From positions 1 to 34,456 of the forward strand of contig CAYYGL010000027.1 in NCBI GenBank assembly GCA_964471235.1: a stretch of DNA of 34,456 nucleotides. Reading direction: 5' to 3'. The first letter of the stretch is position 1, and each line of letters opens with the position of its first letter. The DNA comes from CAYYGL01 sp964471235 (GTDB taxonomy: Bacteria > Calditrichota > Calditrichia > RBG-13-44-9 > J075). The notes under the pieces are model-generated. The model searched no databases. It was not told the DNA's origin and saw only the letters and a program-made list of their open reading frames with translations. This document shows, in pieces, positions 9,089 through 18,614 of the stretch. Position numbers and translations under genes: made by a program.

Positions 9089-9245
9089 TGTAATGCCTCA
9101 TAAAATTGAGAGTAATCAATTTTAACAACGAATTGAAATATAACATTTTTAGAAAGAGAACCAATCGATAATTCCATTCGGTGCGACTGTGAACAGCAAC
9201 TATGCGAAATATTCAAAATTAAGGTTGGAATGATTTTTCCCAAAG

Positions 9246-9285
9246 AAAAAAATCCCCCACTATTCACTAAGTGAGGGATTTTTTC
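9246..9285 (-). terminator. Intrinsic terminator after the outer-membrane barrel gene
   Basis: A long stem with A and T tracts on both sides: 9247-9260 pairs with 9271-9284 with one C/A mismatch and a 10-nt loop. On the minus strand it ends in T7. It lies about 30 nt past the stop of the gene at 9316. Confidence 0.85.
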
Positions 9286-9315
9286 AAGCATTGCAGATGT
9301 TGCTTGACAATTTTT

Positions 9316-10470
9316 TTACTTGCCTTCTTCTTCCAATAATTGGCGGAGTTCTTCCAGTTCTTTTTCTGCTTGTTCCCGTTCTCTTTTCAAACGTCGAAGT
9401 TCTTCTTCAATGGAACGGGTATTTTCTTTTTCTTGCAAGAGACGTTCGTAAAAATTCACTCGTTTGCGGATGTCAGCCTTTTTCCCAATACCACCCTGGA
9501 TCTTTTCGGCCCCGGCGTTTAGAACCACATTCATGCCCAGGGCTAATTTCCAGGAAGGATAATTGGGCAAATCCAGATTATGTCCGACAAAAGAGACGGC
9601 CTTAGTGGATTCATCTTTATCACTCGAAACCCGGATATCCAAGCCAAGGGTAAAATTAATCCACCATTGGGGTTTAAATTTTATTGATGGAGTGATGTAA
9701 ACAAAATTTTCCCGGCTAAAGGCAAAGGAGTCCGGCTTGTTAATAAAATGATTACCCCATAATTCCAAATTTAAATCGAATAGTTCCGTGGGATAACTGA
9801 CGCCCAACCCCCAGGGAACCGCCGTGGCATTATTCTGTGCTTTAAATTCCTGAACAACAGTATCCGATATCGTACGGGTAAACAGGGTTTTACCGGCATC
9901 GTTATGGTTATACCAGCCCACGTTGGCATGGATGCTCAAATCCCGGTTTGGTAAAAAGGGATCTTTAAAATAAGAGAACAGGAAAGTAAAGCCAAATTCC
10001 ACTGCACCGGCAGTATATTTTTCAAACGGGTAATTATGGACATCTCCGGTAGGAAACCGTAGCTTTGCCATTCCCCCCACATTAAACTTATTGTTCGACA
10101 ATCCAAAAGAGCCGGCTTTCAAATCAACAAACAGGTCGCCGGGGCTATTAAACTCCTTATCATGATTATGCACATCCTGATAAATACGGTTGGTAACCGT
10201 GGCATCAAAATGCTCAGCCAGACCGTAAGTAAGCAATGCGTTCGATTGAACATCCCAATAATTTACCACGGAAAAATTACTGGGTTTTGCCTGTCCTAAA
10301 AAATCCCCCACCTTGGTAAAAAATTTCATGTTGGTCCGAAATTCCAACCGTTGGGGTTTTAGGGTGGCAGCACTTTGCACGTGCATTAATCCGTTGCTTC
10401 CAAATCCTTCTGCGAACAGCAGACAAGGCGCCAGAAGCAGGATTAGAAAAAAAGCGTAACATTTAGACAT
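9316..10470 (-). CDS. Outer-membrane beta-barrel-like protein with C-terminal coiled coil
   Basis: A secreted protein of 384 residues of unknown function. The start chosen here (MSKCYAFFLILLLAPCLLFA) has a GGGAGGT ribosome-binding site 6 nt upstream and begins directly with a signal peptide. An earlier in-frame ATG at 10518 would add 16 residues before the signal and lacks comparable support. The mature part alternates aromatic and polar residues in strand-like segments (for example the FGFTFLFSYF stretch), as in outer-membrane transporter-like barrels. The last 45-50 residues are highly charged (Arg, Glu, Leu) and read as a coiled coil, a periplasmic tail or oligomerisation element. It follows the SLBB gene on the same strand at 98 nt. 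I do not recognise a named family. Confidence 0.75.
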   Translation of the reverse strand: MSKCYAFFLILLLAPCLLFAEGFGSNGLMHVQSAATLKPQRLEFRTNMKFFTKVGDFLGQAKPSNFSVVNYWDVQSNALLTYGLAEHFDATVTNRIYQDVHNHDKEFNSPGDLFVDLKAGSFGLSNNKFNVGGMAKLRFPTGDVHNYPFEKYTAGAVEFGFTFLFSYFKDPFLPNRDLSIHANVGWYNHNDAGKTLFTRTISDTVVQEFKAQNNATAVPWGLGVSYPTELFDLNLELWGNHFINKPDSFAFSRENFVYITPSIKFKPQWWINFTLGLDIRVSSDKDESTKAVSFVGHNLDLPNYPSWKLALGMNVVLNAGAEKIQGGIGKKADIRKRVNFYERLLQEKENTRSIEEELRRLKREREQAEKELEELRQLLEEEGK

Positions 10471-10568
10471 GGGTGACCTCCCGCATGTTTTAAGCAATCC
10501 ACTCATCACTTTCTCCAAAAAAATAGATTAGTTTCATTAACTATTATCCAACTGTATCTCAATATTGA

Positions 10569-11051
10569 TTATCGTACTCTTGTTGCCAGGAGAATAACGT
10601 TCACAATGATAGCAATATCTCTCATAAATCCCACAATCCGTCCAAAAATATCGGAGATGCTCCCGGAGACAATGATCACATCACCCGGTTGTAAAGGCAC
10701 CAGCAAATCTTTGTTTCCGGTCTTGATAAATTCTTCCACATTGACGGTTATCACTTCCTGCTTTTTGCGAACAATCCGAATGTCATTTAATCGTGCCGTT
10801 TTTAAAGGTCCCCCGGCTGAAGAAAGTAAATCAATAATGCCAAAAGTACTTGGAATACTATAAATGCCGGGTTTTTGAACATGCCCCCACAGGTTCACGG
10901 TAATCAATAGAACATCATTACTTCCAAGAACATATTGTGCCGGGCGGTCCCCTATCTGAAGGGGGATTTGGCTCGGGTAGTCCTGACTAATTCCCTGGGT
11001 AATAAAAATTATTATAAAGACCAATATAACAACAATACCGCTTTTTTTCAT
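10569..11051 (-). CDS. SLBB-domain secreted protein (polysaccharide-export-like)
   Basis: 160 residues with an N-terminal hydrophobic segment (about 5-21) ending in GISQ, a signal peptide or anchor. Residues about 52-130 form one SLBB (soluble-ligand-binding beta-grasp) domain: VNLWGHVQKPGIYSIPST, then DLLSSAGGPL, then LQPGDVIIV. This is as in Wza/polysaccharide-export proteins and their periplasmic partners. The usual Poly_export domain is represented only by a short YVLGSNDVLLITV stretch. A second hydrophobic segment lies at the C-terminus (about 141-156). No exopolysaccharide glycosyltransferases or Wzc-like kinase adjoin, so its substrate is unknown. It lies upstream of the barrel-protein gene. 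Confidence 0.8.
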   Translation of the reverse strand: MKKSGIVVILVFIIIFITQGISQDYPSQIPLQIGDRPAQYVLGSNDVLLITVNLWGHVQKPGIYSIPSTFGIIDLLSSAGGPLKTARLNDIRIVRKKQEVITVNVEEFIKTGNKDLLVPLQPGDVIIVSGSISDIFGRIVGFMRDIAIIVNVILLATRVR

Positions 11052-11345
11052 TTCGACAAAAGCTCTCTTTTCTGAATGATGATTACGGTTTTTTTTCTCG
11101 TTTTACCGTAAAATCCTTTTTACGAGCCAACTATGTTCCTGTTGTTATATTGAAGATGAGTTTATCAGAGACTCATCACTAAATCCTTAATTGTAATAAA
11201 GATTGTTATCGACGTTGAACGCATGAAGTTTAGGAAAAATATATTCACTTTCTTGCAAATTAAAATATAATTGGAAACAATCAAAAGTAAAAAACAAATT
11301 TTCCGTAAAATTCACTACTTCGCTCCAATTCAACTAAAAAAATGC
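11052..11345. other. Intergenic region between the FN3 lipoprotein and SLBB genes
   Basis: 294 AT-rich bases with no supported gene. Two hairpins are visible: GATGAGT (11155-11161) with ACTCATC (11171-11177), and TTACGGT with ACCGTAA around 11083-11111. Neither has a clear T run on the minus strand. The region presumably ends the porU-porV-lipoprotein transcript and starts the SLBB one. Confidence 0.5.
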
Positions 11346-12113
11346 TCATTGAACCCGGAAATACCCCCATACCGATTCCGCCCCTTGCCGGTTATCCCGT
11401 AAAATTCGGATATCCACTCGCCAGCGGTAGTTTCCCGGGGATAGGGAAGCCAACCCGAGTTCCTGGGCAGTCCAGTGCTGAACCGGTGAAATACTATTGA
11501 GTTCCAACAATTTCAGGTCATAAGGCTGGTATTCTTCCCCTACCACCTGTTTTTCGACCCGAAAAATAATATATTGGGGGACATAACTATTTTGAAAAGT
11601 CCATTCAAAAAAACCGGAATACAGAGAATTCCCCACGGGAATATTTAACTGCTGCGGTTTGGGCAGCAAGGTGTAATGCTCGGTATGGGAACGCTCTCCT
11701 TCATTCCCTTTGTCATCCCGGGCAATAATGTAGTAATAATACAGGGTTTGAAGCTGCGCTGAAGTATCCAGGTAAGTGGTATCCCGGGAACCGAAGGCTT
11801 GCAGCACCTCGGCAATCTTAGTAAAGCTTCCGGTGGTATCACTGGCACGCCGGTAAACATCATACGCTTTTAATCCTTCGTAGATTACCGGATGCCACTG
11901 GAGAAAGATTGCGTTTTTCAGGGGATTGGATCCCACATTTGCCGGTGGCTCTTCAGCATCGATTCCGGTTTCCACCGCAGCACTGTCAGATGATTTTTCC
12001 ACAAATTTGACCTGGGGAGGCGGTAGAATCTCGTTATTTACCGTGTTCTTACAACTGTTGAGGAGCATCAGAAACGCTATTGCTCCCAACAAAAATTTCA
12101 ACAACTTTATCAT
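11346..12113 (-). CDS. FN3-like lipoprotein
   Basis: A 255-residue predicted lipoprotein: the signal MIKLLKFLLGAIAFLMLLNS is followed by Cys21, a lipobox (LNSC) for signal peptidase II. Residues about 70-155 form a fibronectin type III-like domain (LQWHPVIYEGLKAYDVYR at its start, then YYYYIIARDDKGNEGERS at its end). A second beta-rich domain follows. The start codon is 13 nt after the stop of the PorV-like gene, so it is the third gene of a porU-porV-lipoprotein operon. Its job is not known; an accessory or surface role in the same secretion pathway is inferred from position only. Confidence 0.82.
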   Translation of the reverse strand: MIKLLKFLLGAIAFLMLLNSCKNTVNNEILPPPQVKFVEKSSDSAAVETGIDAEEPPANVGSNPLKNAIFLQWHPVIYEGLKAYDVYRRASDTTGSFTKIAEVLQAFGSRDTTYLDTSAQLQTLYYYYIIARDDKGNEGERSHTEHYTLLPKPQQLNIPVGNSLYSGFFEWTFQNSYVPQYIIFRVEKQVVGEEYQPYDLKLLELNSISPVQHWTAQELGLASLSPGNYRWRVDIRILRDNRQGAESVWGYFRVQ

Positions 12114-12126
12114 TGGTTTACCATAC

Positions 12127-13176
12127 TTACAATTGCAGTGAAGTATTTATCCGGTGACTGCCACCTAATTCATGAGTGCGATAGGCATAGTCAATCCGGA
12201 ACAGGGAAACATTTAAACCGACACCGGCTGTAAACTTACCATTGGAAATCCCAAAGCGAATTGCCAGGCGGTTATAATACACATATTCCAGACCTAAATT
12301 GTGAGGGGAATCAAATCTTTTATCTAAAGAATATGCCAGCAACAACTGCCCACTGATTTTCGGAAGCGGTTGCAAATAAGAGGCGCCAATATGCCAACTG
12401 CGGGGTATTCGATCGGCATGGCGGGAGTCGGTATTCCAGGTAATCTTAGTATTCCAGAGGTCTTTTACTGCCAGTCCAAAGGTTAATTTCCCTAACCGGC
12501 TGTCATCTAACAAATCATCTAAACCAAATTTCAACATGCCGCCCACATCAAATCCAATTCCGGAACCGGAGTTGCTAAACACGGACTGTCGAATCAATTT
12601 AACATTCAGCCCGATGGGGATGGTTACGGGAATCACAAAATACTGCCATCCAAAATCAATGTTCAATTTGTTTAACTTTGCCAGGGTAATGAACAGGGCA
12701 TCGTCATGGCTGCTGGAAGTGCCGAGCGGTGCGTTGGTCAGGGCAAATTGAGTCCAGGCTCCCAGGGGGTCGTCCCCGGATTCGGAAATGCGGGTATCGT
12801 AAGTGGAGTTGGGGTCATCCAGCAAGGGGGAGTCGTAGCGAGGGATATCGGATACGGCGAGACGAACCCAGTTGATGGAAATGGCACCGGCGCCGTACAG
12901 GGGGCGGGTAAATCCCACATGAAAATGGGTCACCAGGGATTTAAAAAGCGAGGCATACATGCCGGAGACTTCCGCCCGTACCAGGGTGGCGGCACCGGCA
13001 GGGTTCCAATAAAAAGCGGAACCGTCATTGGCTACCGCAACATAAGCGCCCCCCATTGCCATCCCTCGGGCACCTATTCCAAGGTCCAGAAATGCTCCCG
13101 CATACCGGGTTTCCTGTGCCCCCATAAAACCGGTTGATACCATCAATCCGAACAAAACATATAGAATCCGTTTCAT
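12127..13176 (-). CDS. porV: PorV/PorQ family outer-membrane protein
   Basis: A 349-residue outer-membrane barrel of the PorV/PorQ (UPF0164) family. It has a signal peptide of about 20 residues ending in GAQ. The family's N-terminal signature follows: FLDLGIGARGMAMGGAYVA, then DGSAFYWNPAG. In Bacteroidota, PorV carries type IX cargo from the translocon to the PorU sortase at the outer membrane. It lies 8 nt downstream of the PorU-like gene and 13 nt upstream of the lipoprotein gene, so co-expression is nearly certain. The exact PorV rather than PorQ/PorP-type identity is inferred from the PorU neighbour. Confidence 0.85.
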   Translation of the reverse strand: MKRILYVLFGLMVSTGFMGAQETRYAGAFLDLGIGARGMAMGGAYVAVANDGSAFYWNPAGAATLVRAEVSGMYASLFKSLVTHFHVGFTRPLYGAGAISINWVRLAVSDIPRYDSPLLDDPNSTYDTRISESGDDPLGAWTQFALTNAPLGTSSSHDDALFITLAKLNKLNIDFGWQYFVIPVTIPIGLNVKLIRQSVFSNSGSGIGFDVGGMLKFGLDDLLDDSRLGKLTFGLAVKDLWNTKITWNTDSRHADRIPRSWHIGASYLQPLPKISGQLLLAYSLDKRFDSPHNLGLEYVYYNRLAIRFGISNGKFTAGVGLNVSLFRIDYAYRTHELGGSHRINTSLQL

Positions 13177-13184
13177 CTCTATAC

Positions 13185-16100
13185 CTATTTCAGTTTGGCA
13201 ACTTTCAATATTTTTTCAATGGTTTTTTCTTGATAGGTCGCCCGAACAACCGCAAAATAGACTCCGTTAGCGACTTCCTGCCCATCCTCGTCCGTGCCAT
13301 CCCAAATCAATTCATTATATCCTTTTCGTCGCGCACCACCGTCTATGGCACCCAATGGGTTATTGATATCATGGTCAATCCGCTTTACCAGCCGACCGCT
13401 CACGGTGTAAATATCTATTTCAAACTCATCCAAATCATCATTTAATTCCACGAAATAAGCAAAGATCGTCTTATCCGTAAAGGGATTGGGATAGTTTCCG
13501 TAGATATGAACATCGAATCCCTGGGCAACGACCAATTCAAAATTTTTATCCGCCGCATTTCCATTAACATCCTGAACAAACACCTCCAGGTTATGATGAC
13601 CTTCCAGAAGGTCCGGGTAGAGGGTAAGCCCCAAAACATTGTTTTGCTGTAATGAATCGGGGATTAACATTTGATCCCGGGGAAGCGGCTTGCCATCCAA
13701 CGAGACATGGATTTTATCCCTCTGTAAGTTGATCCCGCTTTCATCCTGGACGATGACATACAAGGCCGGTTTGTTGGATACTAATCCGCTGGTTTTAATC
13801 GGTCTGCCATCCACGGTTAGTTCGATTTTGGGGGCATTGCCATCACTGCTGAGAAATGGGGCAAAGAGGGCACTTTCCTGTGGGTGGGCAACAAATACAG
13901 TATTGTTATTAGAAGCGGCGGAGGAGATGAAGGTCCATGGTTGCGAAGAGCGTATTTTTTCATACAACCGGGCATTGGTTAAATTGTATTGGGTGGAATC
14001 CAGAATATTTTTATTGAGAAACACCTCCAGATTGAACGGCTGGTTAAATTCCGCCCGGGGGTTTAACAGCTTCACTTCCAGGGCATGAAATGTTTGGGCA
14101 TTAATGACCGGAACGGCTTTAATACCTTTCTGATCGCGCGGCGGTTCGATTTCCTTCAGACGGACACGCACTGCGCTGGAATCACTTACACTGCCCGGCG
14201 GGAAGTATACCCGGTACACCGAATCGACCATGATGGTATCCGAACCGGCTGCCGGGGTAATATTAAAAATGGTTGGCACCAGGTGATTGATAATGGTATT
14301 GTTTGCCGGGTTAAAATCCACCACATCTTCCGAAGAATCGACTTCTGCCTGCATTACGATTTCATATTCGTCATTAAATAGGCTAAGGGGAAATCCCACC
14401 ACTACCGAACCGCTGTCGGCAGAACTTAAGACGATAGACCCCACTGCAAAAAAATTTCCATTTTGAAAATTGGTTTCACCATCATAAAACCGCACATTTA
14501 CTTTGACACGACCATCGCTACCGGCGCCAGCGGTGTTTTGGAGACCCACTTTCAATTGCACCTGTTTATTGCCGGTAAAGTGTAGAGACCCATCGATAAT
14601 CGCAATATCCGGGCGGGGGTCGCTTACCACGTAACTATAATTCCGAAAAACGCTGACATTCCCCAGTCGGTTTTCGACGAAAATGTTAAAAAATACCGTT
14701 TCCAACTGATTTCTCGGCATTAATGTAGCAGTGAATAAAGTGGTATCCGCCGGGCTTCGAACCGTTCGGATGGTATCCGGGCTTCCTTGAAAAAACAGAT
14801 AGACTTTTCGGATGCCCTGGCGATCGGATACATGAATGTTTACCTGTACGGTATCATCCACATCCGGTTTGGGAGGAATAATTTCCACCGATTGAATGGC
14901 GGCAAAATTTACCCCGATCTGCGCCTGCCCGCTGCCATCCTGAGACCCGTTTGAAAGATATGCCCGAATTAGCCCGGTGCCTTCCGGAAAACTATCCGGA
15001 ATGGCAAGCGGTACTGTTGTGGTTGGGGATGCTCCAAAAATTGGCTGCCGCTCCACAATGTTAAACTGGTTATCGGTAAGCTCAATATAGCCGTCTGCAG
15101 AGGATATATCGGATTGAATGGTGACGTTGATGGTATCTCCCCCCAGGGGATTCACATTATCCGGTTCCACAGAAAGATTCTCATCAGCGTAATTTAATTG
15201 CAGGTAAGGATCACCTATCAGATTATATTGAAACATCATCTCATGCTTTACATCATCATATCCCTGGGTATAATAAACATGGTCATCGACAATATAATCC
15301 TGCCCGATATTCCAATAGAGAATTTTGCCCAGCATCAGCATTTCACCGGTGCGCAGAGATCGATCAAACAAGTATTGTCCAATGTACCAGAGCATGGAAT
15401 AGTCATTATGCAAATAGCCTAATCCGGAAGACGCTACCAGACCAATCGCCCCTTTTTGGGGCGCCAGCAATAGTTTTTGTGCCAATCCCAGATTATCCGG
15501 ATTTTCAAACGCCCCGGTGAAGCAAGTCATACTGGTTACAAAAGGATACATATTCACATTGTTGAGACGATCGACATCCGGGAGGTCCATTAATCGAACA
15601 TCTGCCCAGATACCGCCGCCGCCGTGACCCATAAAATTGATTAAAAACAATCCATCATCCCAATGGTCAATCAGATCGGTATCCGTCCCGAAGTTGGGAT
15701 CGATCGGTAAGTCAGGGTCTTTGATGGTATTCAGACGAATGGCAGTGATATGGCGGGGTAAGAGGGATTCGATTACCCGTGAATTTTGACTTCGGAACGC
15801 CGGGTTTCGGGTGCCCAGAATGTTCCGCAATTCATAAGTGCTTTCATCATTACCGCTAATAAATAATGCCCGGTTTCGCCAGGCGCTGAGGGGGGGATTC
15901 TGCTCATATTGAATGATCTTTTCGACGACATTATTCACATCACTGTTGGTATTGGCAGGGATTCTGCCCACAAATAAATCCGGCACGATGTCATCTCCGG
16001 AGATGAGGGCATAGGGAAAATCGGTTGCCGCAGCACCAAACTCCTGGGTCTGGTAAAAGAAAGTGGGAACATAGTCCGGTGAGGTCTGGGATTTACTTTT

Positions 16101-18386
16101 ATAATCAAAGTTGGAATCTCCTAAAAAGAGCACGTATTTTAAGCGGGGAGTCCGCTGCCAGTTAAAAAACGCATAGCGCAAAAAGTCTTTAATCGCCAGG
16201 GGGGATTTGATTCCGTAATTAAATTCATCATAAATATTCTGCACGGTAACCATTTCTGCCGCCAGCCCCTGATTGCGCCGATATTCCAGTAATTGAAGTG
16301 CCGTATCATAAAAGCGAGCATGGGTAATGATCAAATATTCTGCGGCATTATTGGGGTCTTTTAAAGTGCGAAGCGGATCCTCTGGATCGAAAGGCTCATC
16401 TTTTTCGATTCGCAGCGGTTTTTTCTTCCGGTCATTGGTCAACGCCACATACTCCACGTCATCAGACAGCACCTCATCCTGCAATGAGATTTTATAGAAA
16501 GTCTGTCCATCAATAACTTCTTCATTAATGGTAAAATTAACCAGTTTACTGCTGCCAATTTTATAGACATCAATATCCGGAGTAGTAAAATTCTCGATAT
16601 CGAATTGAAACAAATTCACATTCGGATAGGAGATGAAGGAAGGACGCCGGAATTTAATCTCATTATTATAGGCTTTGTATTGCCGGTCGTAGGTAACATC
16701 GAACCAGTTTAATAATACAATATCCGTGCCCTTTACCACCTCGGTGCCGTTTCCGGTATGAATGGTAATATCCGGCAAGGTGGGCAATTGAACTTCAAAG
16801 ATATTGGTACCATGCACCAGGGCGCCATTGCTGATGGTGGAATTACCCACGTTGGAAATCCGGGAAGTGTCCTGGTCGAACCAATCCGGTCGGGAAGAAC
16901 CGACAAAACTGTTATTTAACCATACCATGACGTTATGGGGAACCCGGTCATCATTACCGGGGATGCCGTCGTCGAAAACCGCGCCAAAAGATTTCCCGGA
17001 AAACATGGCGGTTACTTCCACATTATTAAACGATGCCGGGTCCGGGTAAATTAACTGAAACGGGTATTGTTTTTTACCCACAGCCCGTACACCGGAATCA
17101 AAATACCATAAATCCCGACGGTACGAGAGCTTCTCCTGACTGCCTTCCCCAAGCCGTTCAAAATGATCGTTTTTCTCTACGTGTACGGTGGTGGTATAAA
17201 AAAAGGAAGGATTATACTCTCCATCGCGGTTGGTAACAATGCTGGCATTTTCTTCCACCATTCTCAGCCCCGGGGTTCCTCCCCATTCCAGCCAGTACAC
17301 GTTCTCATCGGAAAAGGGATCGGCATACTCATCGGGGAACTGATCGATGAACGTTTTCTGGTTGGGTTCTCCCCAGAATTCAAAGAAGTCATCCGGGTCA
17401 AAGGAGCCATCCTGATCGCCCACCAGGTAATAGGCAACCTCATTTCCGCGGTTGGTGAGGCGCAAAGTAACCGGGTCGATATCCTCAATGTTGATACCGG
17501 CTTCCACCAAATCATTACCGGTAATTTGATAAATCCCGCTTTCTTCCACGATGATCCGGGCGCGGTGATTAACATCGCTGCCGAAATCCATCCGCTTTTT
17601 GCCGGTTTGTTTTTGAACAGGTGGATGGGGAGATATTAACGAAAGCTGATCGCTATTGGCAACCAACTTGTTCAGAATATCGGCTTCTGCTGCCGGCATG
17701 GCGGTTCGGGGCGGAATGATATTTCGATATCGAATGCGGATGGTAAACTTTTTATAAACCTTCACTCCCTCCGCCGTTACTTGCACCGGGTAAACACGCA
17801 GGATGGAAAGCCGGTATTCCCGAAATAAGCCGGCGTCTTTCAGTTTGTAAATCTGCTCCGGAAACACTTCCTGAAAGGGTTGCAACAGAGACGGAGCCGA
17901 CCGGTACGGAGAGTTATTCCATTCCGGATTGATTGCCCCGGAAGCACCGTCATTCGGTGTGTCTTCAAACCGCGGAGGGTACAAGCCAGGATAATTTTCT
18001 ACCTGCTGTATGGCGATGGCGGGAGCAACTTTCCCGTCCGGTAAGGTTAACGGGATGGCTAACACCGGCAGCAGCGGTCCGCCGTTTTCATAATTCATTG
18101 TTAGTCCGGGGATGGTAAACAAGCTGAGTCCGGCGGGGGTTTGTCGAATTTCAACCTGCGGGAAGTTAAAGGATATGGTAAGTCCCTGCTCAGTTTGGGA
18201 TTCGATGGTGTAATATTCCTGAGGCGAGGGGGATGTTTGGGCGAAAGTGTGTTGGAAAGGGGCTAATACCGCCAGGCCAACCGAAATTATCCAATACCAA
18301 ACGGACAGTACCGTTATTTTGTTAAAACTGACTCTGTAAACATTTCGGGCTTCGGAGCCGCCGTCAGGCGTCAGATTCTTTTGCAT
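13185..18386 (-). CDS. porU: PorU-like C25 (gingipain) family peptidase with sorting domain
   Basis: A 1733-residue secreted protein related to PorU, the type IX secretion sortase that cleaves cargo C-terminal signals. It has a signal peptide ending near residue 50 (HTFAQ). A beta-rich N-terminal half is followed by the C25 peptidase domain (about 680-1070). The catalytic dyad is visible: His921 in NFMGHGGGG and Cys955 in TSMTCFTGAF. About 1080-1620 holds several Ig/CARDB-like domains. The last 100 residues (from IYGNYPNPFTDKT to ILKVAKLK) form a FlgD/type IX C-terminal sorting-type domain. It is longer than the roughly 1150-1300 residues usual for PorU because of the extra Ig-like part. AGAGGT upstream supports the start. 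First gene of an operon with the PorV-like gene. Confidence 0.88.
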   Translation of the reverse strand: MQKNLTPDGGSEARNVYRVSFNKITVLSVWYWIISVGLAVLAPFQHTFAQTSPSPQEYYTIESQTEQGLTISFNFPQVEIRQTPAGLSLFTIPGLTMNYENGGPLLPVLAIPLTLPDGKVAPAIAIQQVENYPGLYPPRFEDTPNDGASGAINPEWNNSPYRSAPSLLQPFQEVFPEQIYKLKDAGLFREYRLSILRVYPVQVTAEGVKVYKKFTIRIRYRNIIPPRTAMPAAEADILNKLVANSDQLSLISPHPPVQKQTGKKRMDFGSDVNHRARIIVEESGIYQITGNDLVEAGINIEDIDPVTLRLTNRGNEVAYYLVGDQDGSFDPDDFFEFWGEPNQKTFIDQFPDEYADPFSDENVYWLEWGGTPGLRMVEENASIVTNRDGEYNPSFFYTTTVHVEKNDHFERLGEGSQEKLSYRRDLWYFDSGVRAVGKKQYPFQLIYPDPASFNNVEVTAMFSGKSFGAVFDDGIPGNDDRVPHNVMVWLNNSFVGSSRPDWFDQDTSRISNVGNSTISNGALVHGTNIFEVQLPTLPDITIHTGNGTEVVKGTDIVLLNWFDVTYDRQYKAYNNEIKFRRPSFISYPNVNLFQFDIENFTTPDIDVYKIGSSKLVNFTINEEVIDGQTFYKISLQDEVLSDDVEYVALTNDRKKKPLRIEKDEPFDPEDPLRTLKDPNNAAEYLIITHARFYDTALQLLEYRRNQGLAAEMVTVQNIYDEFNYGIKSPLAIKDFLRYAFFNWQRTPRLKYVLFLGDSNFDYKSKSQTSPDYVPTFFYQTQEFGAAATDFPYALISGDDIVPDLFVGRIPANTNSDVNNVVEKIIQYEQNPPLSAWRNRALFISGNDESTYELRNILGTRNPAFRSQNSRVIESLLPRHITAIRLNTIKDPDLPIDPNFGTDTDLIDHWDDGLFLINFMGHGGGGIWADVRLMDLPDVDRLNNVNMYPFVTSMTCFTGAFENPDNLGLAQKLLLAPQKGAIGLVASSGLGYLHNDYSMLWYIGQYLFDRSLRTGEMLMLGKILYWNIGQDYIVDDHVYYTQGYDDVKHEMMFQYNLIGDPYLQLNYADENLSVEPDNVNPLGGDTINVTIQSDISSADGYIELTDNQFNIVERQPIFGASPTTTVPLAIPDSFPEGTGLIRAYLSNGSQDGSGQAQIGVNFAAIQSVEIIPPKPDVDDTVQVNIHVSDRQGIRKVYLFFQGSPDTIRTVRSPADTTLFTATLMPRNQLETVFFNIFVENRLGNVSVFRNYSYVVSDPRPDIAIIDGSLHFTGNKQVQLKVGLQNTAGAGSDGRVKVNVRFYDGETNFQNGNFFAVGSIVLSSADSGSVVVGFPLSLFNDEYEIVMQAEVDSSEDVVDFNPANNTIINHLVPTIFNITPAAGSDTIMVDSVYRVYFPPGSVSDSSAVRVRLKEIEPPRDQKGIKAVPVINAQTFHALEVKLLNPRAEFNQPFNLEVFLNKNILDSTQYNLTNARLYEKIRSSQPWTFISSAASNNNTVFVAHPQESALFAPFLSSDGNAPKIELTVDGRPIKTSGLVSNKPALYVIVQDESGINLQRDKIHVSLDGKPLPRDQMLIPDSLQQNNVLGLTLYPDLLEGHHNLEVFVQDVNGNAADKNFELVVAQGFDVHIYGNYPNPFTDKTIFAYFVELNDDLDEFEIDIYTVSGRLVKRIDHDINNPLGAIDGGARRKGYNELIWDGTDEDGQEVANGVYFAVVRATYQEKTIEKILKVAKLK

Positions 18387-18614
18387 TCAAATACCTCTCT
18401 CACATATTTCCCTATTGGCTCCCAAAAATAACACACAATATACGGCACTATTTGGCAAATATCACATTTTATTCGATAACGTGAATGATTATTACCACTT
18501 TGCGGTTGGTTCTCAAGTAAGAGCCATTTGCCACCTATTTCTGTTTGCATCTCATGGGGCTTTTCACCCCGTGCCGCATTTAAGTCGTTACCTGTTCTAT
18601 CAGTAGCATTCCGG

